From an uncultured Granulosicoccaceae bacterium (GTDB lineage: Bacteria; Pseudomonadota; Gammaproteobacteria; Granulosicoccales; Granulosicoccaceae), in contig CALFCF010000004.1 of NCBI GenBank assembly GCA_937951345.1, positions 21,341 to 85,340 of the forward strand: a stretch of DNA of 64,000 nucleotides, written 5' to 3'. Both the position numbers and the translations under genes were made by a program. Positions 55,950 to 64,000 of this stretch are shown here, piece after piece. The notes beneath the pieces were generated by a model. That model saw only the letters and a list, made by a program, of their open reading frames with translations. It had not been told where the DNA came from and searched no databases. Within the stretch, counting starts at the first letter, position 1; every line of letters starts with the position of its first letter.

Positions 55950-56274
55950 ATGTCACCTATTTGTCCTGTCAATGCTGCAGCCGCAGCTTGTCGTTACTTT
56001 ACCCATCGGGCTGTCGAACTCGGGTGCATCGCTTTTGGCGCATAACGCTCACAAAAAGCGAATCCTGCGCGGCGCGACTCCCCAAGAATTTGTTACTCGC
56101 GGCCATCATGCCACGATGCAATCGTCTCGATTGTAGTCCAGTAATTGCACGGGCAGTGCCTATTGTTAACGAGCCATCACATTTCAAGCACTATAATTCG
56201 CGTAATGGGTTCGCAAAATCAGATTTACCTGCCATCGCACGGTGAATCGGGTGCTAAAAAAAAAGCACTGAGCA
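55950..56274. other. Intergenic region between tyrS and the PG-binding lipoprotein
   Basis: About 325 bp. A GTGCT(T-run)AGCAC pattern just beyond the tyrS stop (about 56252-56269) could be a weak terminator. Nothing else recognised. Confidence 0.35.
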
Positions 56275-57546
56275 CTAAACCGCGATGACGAGATATTTGT
56301 TCTTTTTGCCCTTCTGCACCAGGATAAACTCATCATTCAACAAGTCGGCACCGGTGATTTCCTTATCCAAACCCACCTTTTCGTTATTGATACTGATACT
56401 GTTTTGCTTCAACGCACGCGTCGCTTCACTTTTCGACGCAAGGATGCCGGTTTCAGTCGATAAAAAGGAAACAACATCCAGCGTCTGACCGTGGGATTCA
56501 CGCTGTAGCTCGTGCGTGGGCACCCCTTCGAGTACTTCCAGCAGAGACTGTTTATCGAGTGCCATTAACTGTTCGCGGGTACCTTTAAACAGAATCGCCG
56601 ACGCATTCACTGCATGCTCCCAGGCTGCCTCACCGTGGACAGCGACTGTGACTTCACGAGCCAGAGTTTTTTGCAGCAAACGCTCGTGCGGTGCGTCAGC
56701 ATGTTGCGCGATCAACCTGTCAATGTCATCAAGCGGTAACAGTGTAAAACGCTTGATCAACATGCCGGCGTCTTCATCAGACGCGTTCAGCCAGAATTGA
56801 TAAAACTTGTAGGGGCTGGTTTTCGCAGCGTCCAGCCAGATATTCCCGGATTCACTTTTGCCGAATTTGCTGCCATCCGCTTTGGTAATTAAGGGGCAGG
56901 TAAACGCAAACGCCTCACCGCCTTCCATACGTCGAATCAGCTCGGCACCAGCGGTAATGTTGCCCCACTGATCAGATCCACCCATCTGCACTTTCACACC
57001 GTGGTTTTTATACTGATGATAAAAGTCATAACCCTGTATCAGCTGGTAGGAAAACTCGGTAAATGAAATACCGGTTTCAATCCGGTTTTTTACCGAGTCT
57101 TTGGCCAGCATATAATTAACTGTCAGGTGCTTGCCAACCTGACGCAGAAAATCCAGCATGCGGAAATCTTTGAACCAATCGTAATTGTTCAGGATTGTTG
57201 CAGGGTTGTCAGGCGTATCGAAGTCCAGCAGCTTTTTAAATTGCGCGAGGACACCCGCCATATTGTGTTTCAGCGTTTCCTCATCAAGCAGATTGCGTTC
57301 AGCGCTTTTGCCCGATGGATCACCGATCATACCCGTCGCACCTCCAATCAGTGCCACAGGCTTATGACCGTGTTTTTGCAGATAGACGAGCAACATCAGC
57401 GAACCGAGATTACCCACATGCAGTGAGTCAGCGGTTGGATCAAAGCCGATATAGGCGGTCACCTGTTCCTTTTCGAACAGTTCCTCGGTACCGGGCATGA
57501 TGTCTTGCACGAGGCCTCGTGCACGTAACTCGTCAAACAGATTCAT
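56275..57546 (-). CDS. tyrS: Tyrosyl-tRNA synthetase
   Basis: Class I aminoacyl-tRNA synthetase charging tRNA-Tyr. 423 residues, as in E. coli TyrS. Motifs: [20 protein letters not shown] (HIGH-type HVGN), [45 protein letters not shown] and the KMSKS-type [12 protein letters not shown]. The C-terminal S4-like RNA-binding domain is present ([16 protein letters not shown]). No SD precedes the ATG; instead a long hairpin ends eight bases upstream. Confidence 0.97.
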   Translation of the reverse strand: MNLFDELRARGLVQDIMPGTEELFEKEQVTAYIGFDPTADSLHVGNLGSLMLLVYLQKHGHKPVALIGGATGMIGDPSGKSAERNLLDEETLKHNMAGVLAQFKKLLDFDTPDNPATILNNYDWFKDFRMLDFLRQVGKHLTVNYMLAKDSVKNRIETGISFTEFSYQLIQGYDFYHQYKNHGVKVQMGGSDQWGNITAGAELIRRMEGGEAFAFTCPLITKADGSKFGKSESGNIWLDAAKTSPYKFYQFWLNASDEDAGMLIKRFTLLPLDDIDRLIAQHADAPHERLLQKTLAREVTVAVHGEAAWEHAVNASAILFKGTREQLMALDKQSLLEVLEGVPTHELQRESHGQTLDVVSFLSTETGILASKSEATRALKQNSISINNEKVGLDKEITGADLLNDEFILVQKGKKNKYLVIAV

Positions 57547-57554
57547 TGAAAATA

Positions 57555-57595
57555 GGTGGATTCGACACTACAAAGAATTGTAGCCCGAATCCACC
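57555..57595 (-). promoter_or_regulatory. Extended hairpin between amtB and tyrS
   Basis: A 10 bp outer stem (GGTGGATTCG / CGAATCCACC) and a 6 bp inner stem (CTACAA / TTGTAG) with an AGAA loop. It lies 73 bp after the amtB stop and 8 bases before the tyrS ATG, followed on the minus strand by TATTTTC. It may be the amtB terminator, a tyrS translational control element, or both. Confidence 0.6.
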
Positions 57596-57668
57596 GAAAA
57601 AGACCCCTTTAATGACGCCCGGCAGGTTCAAGACGGGCATCGGAGCCGGAGGAGGAACAGAAGAAAAA

Positions 57669-58928
57669 CTAGGAACCGGAACCCGAGGATGTAAATTCCG
57701 GATAGGCTTCGAGACCACATTCGGCCACATCGACGCCGTTGTACTCTTCTTCTTCGCTGACGCGTATACCCATAATGCCCTTGAGCAACGCCCATACAAA
57801 GACCGAAGCAAAAAACGTCCAGGCAAAGATGACACCGATACCGATCAGCTGCGCCTGAAAATTTGCATCGCCGTTTGTGACCGGCACTAGCAACAAGCCG
57901 AGAATACCGACCACACCGTGGACTGAAATTGCGCCGACCGGATCATCAATACGGATGCGATCAAGTGCGATGATCGAAAACACAACCAATATCCCGCCGA
58001 GCGCACCAAAACCGGTTGCCTGCAACGGTGTTGGTGTCAGGGGCTCTGCCGTGATAGTAACCAGCCCTGCCAGCGCACCATTGATTGCCATCGTCAAGTC
58101 CGCCTTACCCCACAACAGCCGTACAGTTAAAAGTGCTGCGACTACACCACCGGCTGCTGCCAGATTGGTATTTACAAAGATCAAAGCAACCGCATTGGCT
58201 TCCTCGACGTTGGAGACTTTCAGCTCTGAACCGCCGTTAAACCCGAACCAACCCATCCAGAGAATAAACGCACCCAGCGTTGCAAGCGGCATGTTCGCGC
58301 CCGGCATTGGTCGAACAGAACCATCGGGACCATATTTGCCTTTTCTTGAGCCGAGCAGAAGTACACCTGCAAGCGCAGCGGCTGCACCACACATGTGTAC
58401 AACACCACTACCGGCAAAGTCAGAAAAACCACGAACATCGAGGAAACCACCACCCCATTTCCAAAAGCCTTGTAGCGGGTAGATAAACGCTGTGAAAACT
58501 ACAGCGAACAGCAGAAACGCCCACAATTTCATGCGTTCAGCTACTGCACCCGAGACAATCGACATCGCAGTGGCAACAAATACCACCTGAAAAAAGAAGT
58601 CTGACATGCCGGAGTAGTACGGCGCGTCATCACCACCGGCAGTCACAGCAGCAACGTCGTTATCGCCACCAATTAGAAACGAGATACCCGGCCAGAGTTC
58701 ACTGACACTCTCACCCGGATACATAATGTTGTAACCGACCAGCATGTACATGATGCAGGCAATCGCAAACAGACTGATGTTTTTAGTCAGAATTTCAGCC
58801 GTGTTTTTGGCCCTGACCATACCGGCTTCCAGCATGGAGAATCCGGCGGCCATCCACATAACGAGCACACCTGACATCAAAAAGTAAAACGTATCAAGCG
58901 CGTAACTGAGTTGTAATAGATCTTCCAT
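57669..58928 (-). CDS. amtB: Ammonium transporter
   Basis: Inner-membrane ammonium channel, 419 residues, about 11 transmembrane helices. Visible: FYFLMSGVLVMWMAAGFSML, the FGRK-less loop typical of the family, DFAGSGVVHMCGAAAALAGV (pore His region), ILWMGWFGFNGGSEL and VHGVVGILGLLLV (second pore His). The C-terminal tail (EYNGVDVAECGLEAYPEF) is the PII-binding type. It follows glnK by 17 bp, the standard glnK-amtB operon. GGAGA upstream supports the ATG. Confidence 0.97.
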   Translation of the reverse strand: MEDLLQLSYALDTFYFLMSGVLVMWMAAGFSMLEAGMVRAKNTAEILTKNISLFAIACIMYMLVGYNIMYPGESVSELWPGISFLIGGDNDVAAVTAGGDDAPYYSGMSDFFFQVVFVATAMSIVSGAVAERMKLWAFLLFAVVFTAFIYPLQGFWKWGGGFLDVRGFSDFAGSGVVHMCGAAAALAGVLLLGSRKGKYGPDGSVRPMPGANMPLATLGAFILWMGWFGFNGGSELKVSNVEEANAVALIFVNTNLAAAGGVVAALLTVRLLWGKADLTMAINGALAGLVTITAEPLTPTPLQATGFGALGGILVVFSIIALDRIRIDDPVGAISVHGVVGILGLLLVPVTNGDANFQAQLIGIGVIFAWTFFASVFVWALLKGIMGIRVSEEEEYNGVDVAECGLEAYPEFTSSGSGS

Positions 58929-58945
58929 CGTTTCGTCTCCGGCTA

Positions 58946-59653
<708 letters not shown>

Positions 59654-62600
59654 TTAGCGACCGAAATGATAACGGTAGTTGACGCTGACTCCGGTTGAGT
59701 TGGCATTACCGCCGACCAGCTCACTGGCGAGTGTGTCATGTGATAATGCTAAGCTTAACTCGTCACCACCGAGCACGCGAAAACCAATCCCGCCTTCAAG
59801 CTGCACACCAAAGGCGTTTTCAGGCCAGGAGTAACCGAGGGTACTGTTGATGTAATAACGCGGCGAAGACACTTGCGGATACTCACTGTTAATACCGCCT
59901 CGAGCCAACGAGGTACTCCAGCCCAGTGATGTAAATCGCTCAGCAAGTATATTGTCAAAACTACTGTCCGGCGCCAACTGCAATTCATCAGGCAATTGAT
60001 CTTCGCGATCATAACGGCTGCTAGCCAGCGCAACACTTGACGACCAGATGTTACTGCCGAAACTGCCACGCGTACCTACCTCACCCCTGAGCGATAAACC
60101 CCTGGCGATGCGGGCCTCTTCGACTCGCGTGAATAATTCATTCGCATCCGCTCGCAAACGAATGTATTCGCTGGTGCCAAAACTGGCTTGATACTCGAGC
60201 GCAGTGCGGTTCTGCAGCGCAGCAACCTGTAACGCAGGTGATTGATTAGCCGGTTCGTTAAAACCGAATTCAGCGGCAATGCTGCGTGAACCGTCATGAT
60301 TGTTTCTGAAGTAACGACCGCGCGTGTAGGAAACGTCCGTATCGTTAGCATTGACAATGCCTGCGCTCAACTGACCACCGGAGCGACTACCACCGAAACT
60401 CAGAGTCAGTATCAACTCGTCACGCTGAGCAATATTGTCAACATCAAACCGGTCAGAGCTGAGACTGGCACGTGCGATTTCAACACCCACACCGGCACTT
60501 GAACCACTAAATGAGTGCCGCAGTTGCAAGCCAGTGCGCCGGGTAGTCAGCGAGCTGCTGCGATTCGTTTCTGCTACAGCACCGGTGTAACCCGGATACA
60601 AGCCTCGTAAATACACATATTGCTGTTCTGCGATACGCCGATCCGACAACGCGGCCGGCGATCGTAGCGTTTGCTCTGACAAACGCAATGCGCGACGATC
60701 TTTACCCAGTGTTGCGAGGGCTAGAATGCGATTTCCAACTGAAACATGTTGACCACTGGCAAGTACGGTGCGTAGCGCATCATGATCTTTATCATGCAAG
60801 GCAAGCGCAAGTGTTTGCCAGGCCGGCTGCTTGATACGATCTTCATGCAGTCGCGCCATAATTACCCGTGCATGTTCATGTCGTTGTGTCGACATTAGCC
60901 ACGCAATGCCTACATCTTCGCGCCAGTATTTATCCACCGGATCAAGTGGCGCATCACTCGACACCAGATACTGCGTCCATTGTTCACCGGCATCCGCACC
61001 CGCGTAGCGTGTCACCAGCGTTGCGTACTGACGCAAGCTTGCTATCTTGTCGTCATGCGAGGCGGCGAGCAAAATCGGTCGCAGTTTAGCGACTGCGAAC
61101 TGACGAACCTTGAATGCTTTGTCCACCTGGCCTGCGCCTTCAAGTGCATCGGCAAAGGTCAGCATCAGGGAATAATCAGATTCCAAAGTGTCAACCAGCT
61201 TACTGAACCAACGCAGACTCGTATTAGCATCTCCAACTCGCAGGTAACCCAAAGCATAGGCGGACCACAGCGCGGCTTCAGTTTCTGCTAACGAGGTGTA
61301 ACGCTCAAGTAAATTCAATAATTTTGTGTCATCAACACTACCTATTTGTTGCCATAAAAATCCGCTGACAATTTGTGGATTACGCGGCTCTATCGCCAGG
61401 GCTTTTGCATAAGCGTCATCAGCAGCATCAAGTTCACCGTTACGAATGTGACTCGATGCCAGCAGGGCCCAGTAGCGAGCTTCCTGTCGTAAACGCGAAT
61501 TCGCAGGCGTGTTAATCGTGTAGCGGTCTATCGCAGCTCGGTCGTCTACTTTTACCGCCATGTCCAACGCAGTCAGTCCGTAGCTGATATCACCACCATC
61601 AATCCACCCCCGGTCAGCCAATTCGAAAGCGGTTTCGAAATCTTTTGCATCGATCGCGTCACTGAGTTTGCGCCGATGGTGAAGCGACGCTGCTGACGGA
61701 TCTTCCAGTCTTGCCAATGCAGGCTCTAAGGCAGCACCCAACGCGGGTTCGTCATAGCGCCATGCTAACTCTGAAAGCAGTCTTATTTGATAGTCTTTGG
61801 CATCATCGAACTCTGTCGTTTCATCGAACTGTCGGGCAACCTCAAACGCTTTCTCCGGTTGGCCTAAACGCCAGTTCAATTCAGTACGCGCCAGACGCGA
61901 CTCAGTCGTTGGTTTGAATTGCGCTTCGTAAGCATCCCACGCAGCCAATGCATCCGTGTATTGCGAATGATGCATATGCAAACGCGCGAGACGAGACAAC
62001 AGAAACGGAGTCGCTCCCTGACGTTTTATCAAATCACGTACAGCGGCAACCGCTTTGCCGGGCTGGCCGGTGGCTTCCTGAAATTCGATGAGTTGCTCAA
62101 CTGATTCTTCGTTCTGCGTTTCCATACGCGCAAGAGTCAGTGCGGCATCAGCTGCCACCTCTGTCTCGTATACCATTTTTCCCAGTCGCACCAGGTTGCC
62201 ATAAGCGCCAGCATCGGCTGACTTACGGGCTACCCACTGCCAGTGTTGCAACGCTTCATCCGCGCGGCCGTTCCATTCTGTTACCTGAGCCAATTGACGC
62301 CGGGCGGTAATATCTTCAGGTTCGAGTACAGTGGCGACATTCGCCCAGCGCTCAGCTTCCGGGAGGTTGCCGGCAGCTAAGGCCAGCGTGACCTGCGTGT
62401 TGATCGCTTCAACATCGTCCGGGTTCTGCTCCAGCAACTTCGCATTCCAGATTCCTGCTTGCGCAGTCAGGTTAAGCCCACGTGCCAGTGTCACACCCTT
62501 TCGCAGAGTTGCAGTGTCATTCGGATGCACATCGAGGCGAGTGAAAATCTGCTCAAGTGCTCGTTCGTTCTCACCTGCGGCAATCCACAGCTCATTGAGC

Positions 62601-63652
62601 TTTTTTTCGTCACGTACGCTATCGCTGGACAAACCCTGATCCATCACGGTTTGTATATATTCAGCCGCTTTGTCCGGTTCAGACGAAGCTTCAGCCCAGC
62701 GTGCTGCTTTGTACAACCAGTCTGCACTGTTAGTTGTATCCTGCGACGCAAGTTCGGCAAACATGGGGTAAGCAAGATCAGGCCGGCCTATAGCAAGCAA
62801 CGAATCTGCTGTCTCTTCCAATTGTTCAGAAGTTTTCGGCTTGTGATGCAACACAGCAGTGACTACAGCATCCAACTCAGCAGGATTGTCAATCGCGTGA
62901 GCTGATGGCAAAGCCAGCAGATTGATCTGGAAATGCTCGTCAGCGTCGGCTGATACCAATAGCGCATCGCTCAAACAATCGATTGCCCGATAGTGTCGGG
63001 CGTGGGCACCGAAATATTTACCGCAATCAACAAGCAGCTCTCGTTCGTCGGCAACATTCAGCGCAACAGGCGTTTTACTGCCGATGTTCTCACCACGGCC
63101 GAGCGCGATGTCATACCATTCAGCAACAAGATTGTAATTGACCAGGCTCTTCGAAGATTCAATTGAACGCCGAGCGAATGCCGTCGTGTGAAGCTCAGGT
63201 TCAGATAAAGCGTTTTCGAGGACGCTACGAAGCCGTTGACCGGATTCACTTGTCGGGTCAGCATTGCCGGCATCAGCGAAGTCGGTAACAGCTTTTGCAT
63301 AGTCACGTCTCAGCCGTTGCGCGCGCGTTAGCTCGACATTGGGAAATTCTTTGAGAAAATCTTCAAGACGGTTGGTGTCACCTGCGTCGAGCAATTTATT
63401 GATCGCACTGTGCATCTCGCTATTCGAGACTTCACCCGATGCAGAGCGAGCTTTCAGATAAGCAAAGTCAAGGTCGTCTACAACTGTTTGCGAGTTATCA
63501 CTACCCGAATCTTTTCGACTTATTTTACCGATATCAATAAATTTGCTTTTGCCGGGTAACAAAAGAACAAAAGCGATGATAAAGACCAGGCCAATCAGTA
63601 ACAGACTGAACGGATTGACCAGTCGTTCACGTCTGGCAGTTAAGTCTGACAT
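59654..63652 (-). CDS. pelB: PelB-like TPR/beta-barrel polysaccharide export protein
   Basis: 1332 residues. One N-terminal transmembrane helix (VNPFSLLLIGLVFIIAFVLLL), about 1000 residues of TPR-type helix pairs (such as DEALQHWQWVARKSADAGAYG, YTDALAAWDAYEAQFKP, ELDAADDAYAKALAIEPRNP) and a ~300-residue C-terminal beta-barrel region ending TGVSVNYRYHFGR. This matches PelB, the outer-membrane secretin-like pore and TPR scaffold for Pel polysaccharide (P. aeruginosa PelB is ~1190 residues). The upstream ORF overlaps its start by 26 bp, as expected for pelA-pelB. pelC is not downstream. Confidence 0.78.
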   Translation of the reverse strand: MSDLTARRERLVNPFSLLLIGLVFIIAFVLLLPGKSKFIDIGKISRKDSGSDNSQTVVDDLDFAYLKARSASGEVSNSEMHSAINKLLDAGDTNRLEDFLKEFPNVELTRAQRLRRDYAKAVTDFADAGNADPTSESGQRLRSVLENALSEPELHTTAFARRSIESSKSLVNYNLVAEWYDIALGRGENIGSKTPVALNVADERELLVDCGKYFGAHARHYRAIDCLSDALLVSADADEHFQINLLALPSAHAIDNPAELDAVVTAVLHHKPKTSEQLEETADSLLAIGRPDLAYPMFAELASQDTTNSADWLYKAARWAEASSEPDKAAEYIQTVMDQGLSSDSVRDEKKLNELWIAAGENERALEQIFTRLDVHPNDTATLRKGVTLARGLNLTAQAGIWNAKLLEQNPDDVEAINTQVTLALAAGNLPEAERWANVATVLEPEDITARRQLAQVTEWNGRADEALQHWQWVARKSADAGAYGNLVRLGKMVYETEVAADAALTLARMETQNEESVEQLIEFQEATGQPGKAVAAVRDLIKRQGATPFLLSRLARLHMHHSQYTDALAAWDAYEAQFKPTTESRLARTELNWRLGQPEKAFEVARQFDETTEFDDAKDYQIRLLSELAWRYDEPALGAALEPALARLEDPSAASLHHRRKLSDAIDAKDFETAFELADRGWIDGGDISYGLTALDMAVKVDDRAAIDRYTINTPANSRLRQEARYWALLASSHIRNGELDAADDAYAKALAIEPRNPQIVSGFLWQQIGSVDDTKLLNLLERYTSLAETEAALWSAYALGYLRVGDANTSLRWFSKLVDTLESDYSLMLTFADALEGAGQVDKAFKVRQFAVAKLRPILLAASHDDKIASLRQYATLVTRYAGADAGEQWTQYLVSSDAPLDPVDKYWREDVGIAWLMSTQRHEHARVIMARLHEDRIKQPAWQTLALALHDKDHDALRTVLASGQHVSVGNRILALATLGKDRRALRLSEQTLRSPAALSDRRIAEQQYVYLRGLYPGYTGAVAETNRSSSLTTRRTGLQLRHSFSGSSAGVGVEIARASLSSDRFDVDNIAQRDELILTLSFGGSRSGGQLSAGIVNANDTDVSYTRGRYFRNNHDGSRSIAAEFGFNEPANQSPALQVAALQNRTALEYQASFGTSEYIRLRADANELFTRVEEARIARGLSLRGEVGTRGSFGSNIWSSSVALASSRYDREDQLPDELQLAPDSSFDNILAERFTSLGWSTSLARGGINSEYPQVSSPRYYINSTLGYSWPENAFGVQLEGGIGFRVLGGDELSLALSHDTLASELVGGNANSTGVSVNYRYHFGR

Positions 63653-64000
63653 TGCCGGTATCTCTTGATTGGAAGTTATAGACTGCAGTGCCGCTGGCCG
63701 TAATTTTACGGCTGATGCCGGCTACAGATTTCTGGATACCACAAGCACGCGCTGCAACCCCACCCAGTTCTATCTGAACGGGAACATGCCCCTTGATTCT
63801 GAATTCAACCGAGTTGCCCTCGCGACGCCAGTTCAACACACGACCATTGGCAGCAACCAGGTGTGGTTGACTGATATCGCCTTCGGTTGTTTGAAACGTG
63901 ACAACATTTGACCCGTTGGTGTGCAGGTAAACACCATCATGGAGCTCCGTAGCACCGACAACGCCTTCCGCAGTTGTCATATCAGGTCTTTTATTTGAGC
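63627..64000 (-). CDS. pelA: Probable PelA C-terminus (partial)
   Basis: The frame is open through the window edge, so only the last ~124 residues are seen (GVVGATELHDGVYLHTNGSN ... GSVEF-like IKGHVPVQIELGG ... YNFQSRDTGNVRLNC). This resembles a C-terminal beta-sandwich. Its position immediately upstream of and overlapping pelB (26 bp) suggests PelA, the bifunctional deacetylase/hydrolase of Pel synthesis. The call rests mostly on context. Confidence 0.55.
   Translation of the reverse strand, partial: SNKRPDMTTAEGVVGATELHDGVYLHTNGSNVVTFQTTEGDISQPHLVAANGRVLNWRREGNSVEFRIKGHVPVQIELGGVAARACGIQKSVAGISRKITASGTAVYNFQSRDTGNVRLNCQT

Overview
The window is a 64 kb chromosomal segment of a Gram-negative bacterium, most probably a free-living (marine-type) gammaproteobacterium outside the Enterobacterales. 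Evidence: the accB-accC-prmA-(zinc-ribbon DUF3426)-dusB-fis-purH order is a gammaproteobacterial hallmark; fabA/fabB, srkA, dsbD, fxsA-groES-groEL and glnK-amtB are all present; there are several OmpA-type and TSP3 (calcium-binding repeat) envelope proteins; and groES carries a perfect CIRCE operator, which enteric bacteria lack. No rRNA, tRNA, CRISPR array or complete insertion sequence was recognised. TTG and GTG starts are fairly common (fxsA, purH, GST and others).

Layout. 0.1-4.4 kb: an OmpA/TSP3 porin-like protein, a coiled-coil protein with an OmpA-like end, aroE and a DUF192 protein. 4.4-13.1 kb: the housekeeping block purH, fis, dusB, DUF3426 protein, prmA, accC, accB (all minus), with an unusual ~925 bp AT-rich gap between dusB and fis. 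13.5-20.2 kb: srkA (plus), then fabA-fabB, a thiolase coupled to an AMP-forming acyl ligase, and tag (minus). 20.4-25.7 kb: a membrane GGDEF/EAL protein, groEL, groES with CIRCE, fxsA. A ~1 kb non-coding stretch precedes dsbD (26.7-29.0 kb). 29.0-35.4 kb is an accessory stretch: an AhpD-like protein, a spermidine-synthase-like protein, a coiled-coil lipoprotein, a TPP-dependent decarboxylase/synthase-like enzyme and a class V aminotransferase. It contains two inverted copies of a MITE-like element and a tiny, strongly translated ORF followed by serial hairpins and a terminator. 35.8-40.7 kb: a surface-protein cassette (TSP3 repeat protein; SdrD/cadherin-like protein with a 5-residue tandem repeat; translationally coupled OmpA protein). 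40.8-48.7 kb: MBL hydrolase, TerB/DUF533 protein, M20 dipeptidase, GST, histidine phosphatase, SDR (RmlD-like), lipoprotein, alpha/beta hydrolase. 48.8-53.6 kb: a probable amine/nitrogen catabolic group (MttB-family methyltransferase, triple-RidA fusion, ureohydrolase, SDR). 53.6-59.3 kb: HEAT protein, PG-binding lipoprotein, tyrS, amtB, glnK. 59.6-64.0 kb: pelB and the 3' end of a probable pelA, cut by the window edge.

How they work together: the 4-25 kb part is core metabolism (fatty-acid initiation and unsaturation, purines, translation and tRNA modification, chaperones). The 35-41 kb and 59-64 kb parts are envelope/biofilm functions, and a c-di-GMP protein is also present. The 48-53 kb genes plus glnK-amtB point to use of reduced nitrogen compounds. 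The least explained items are the 16-codon ORF with its hairpin series (about 29.90-30.06 kb), the MITE pair (29.7 and 34.1 kb), a shared Cys-containing C-terminal anchor on two surface proteins, and the triple-RidA protein.
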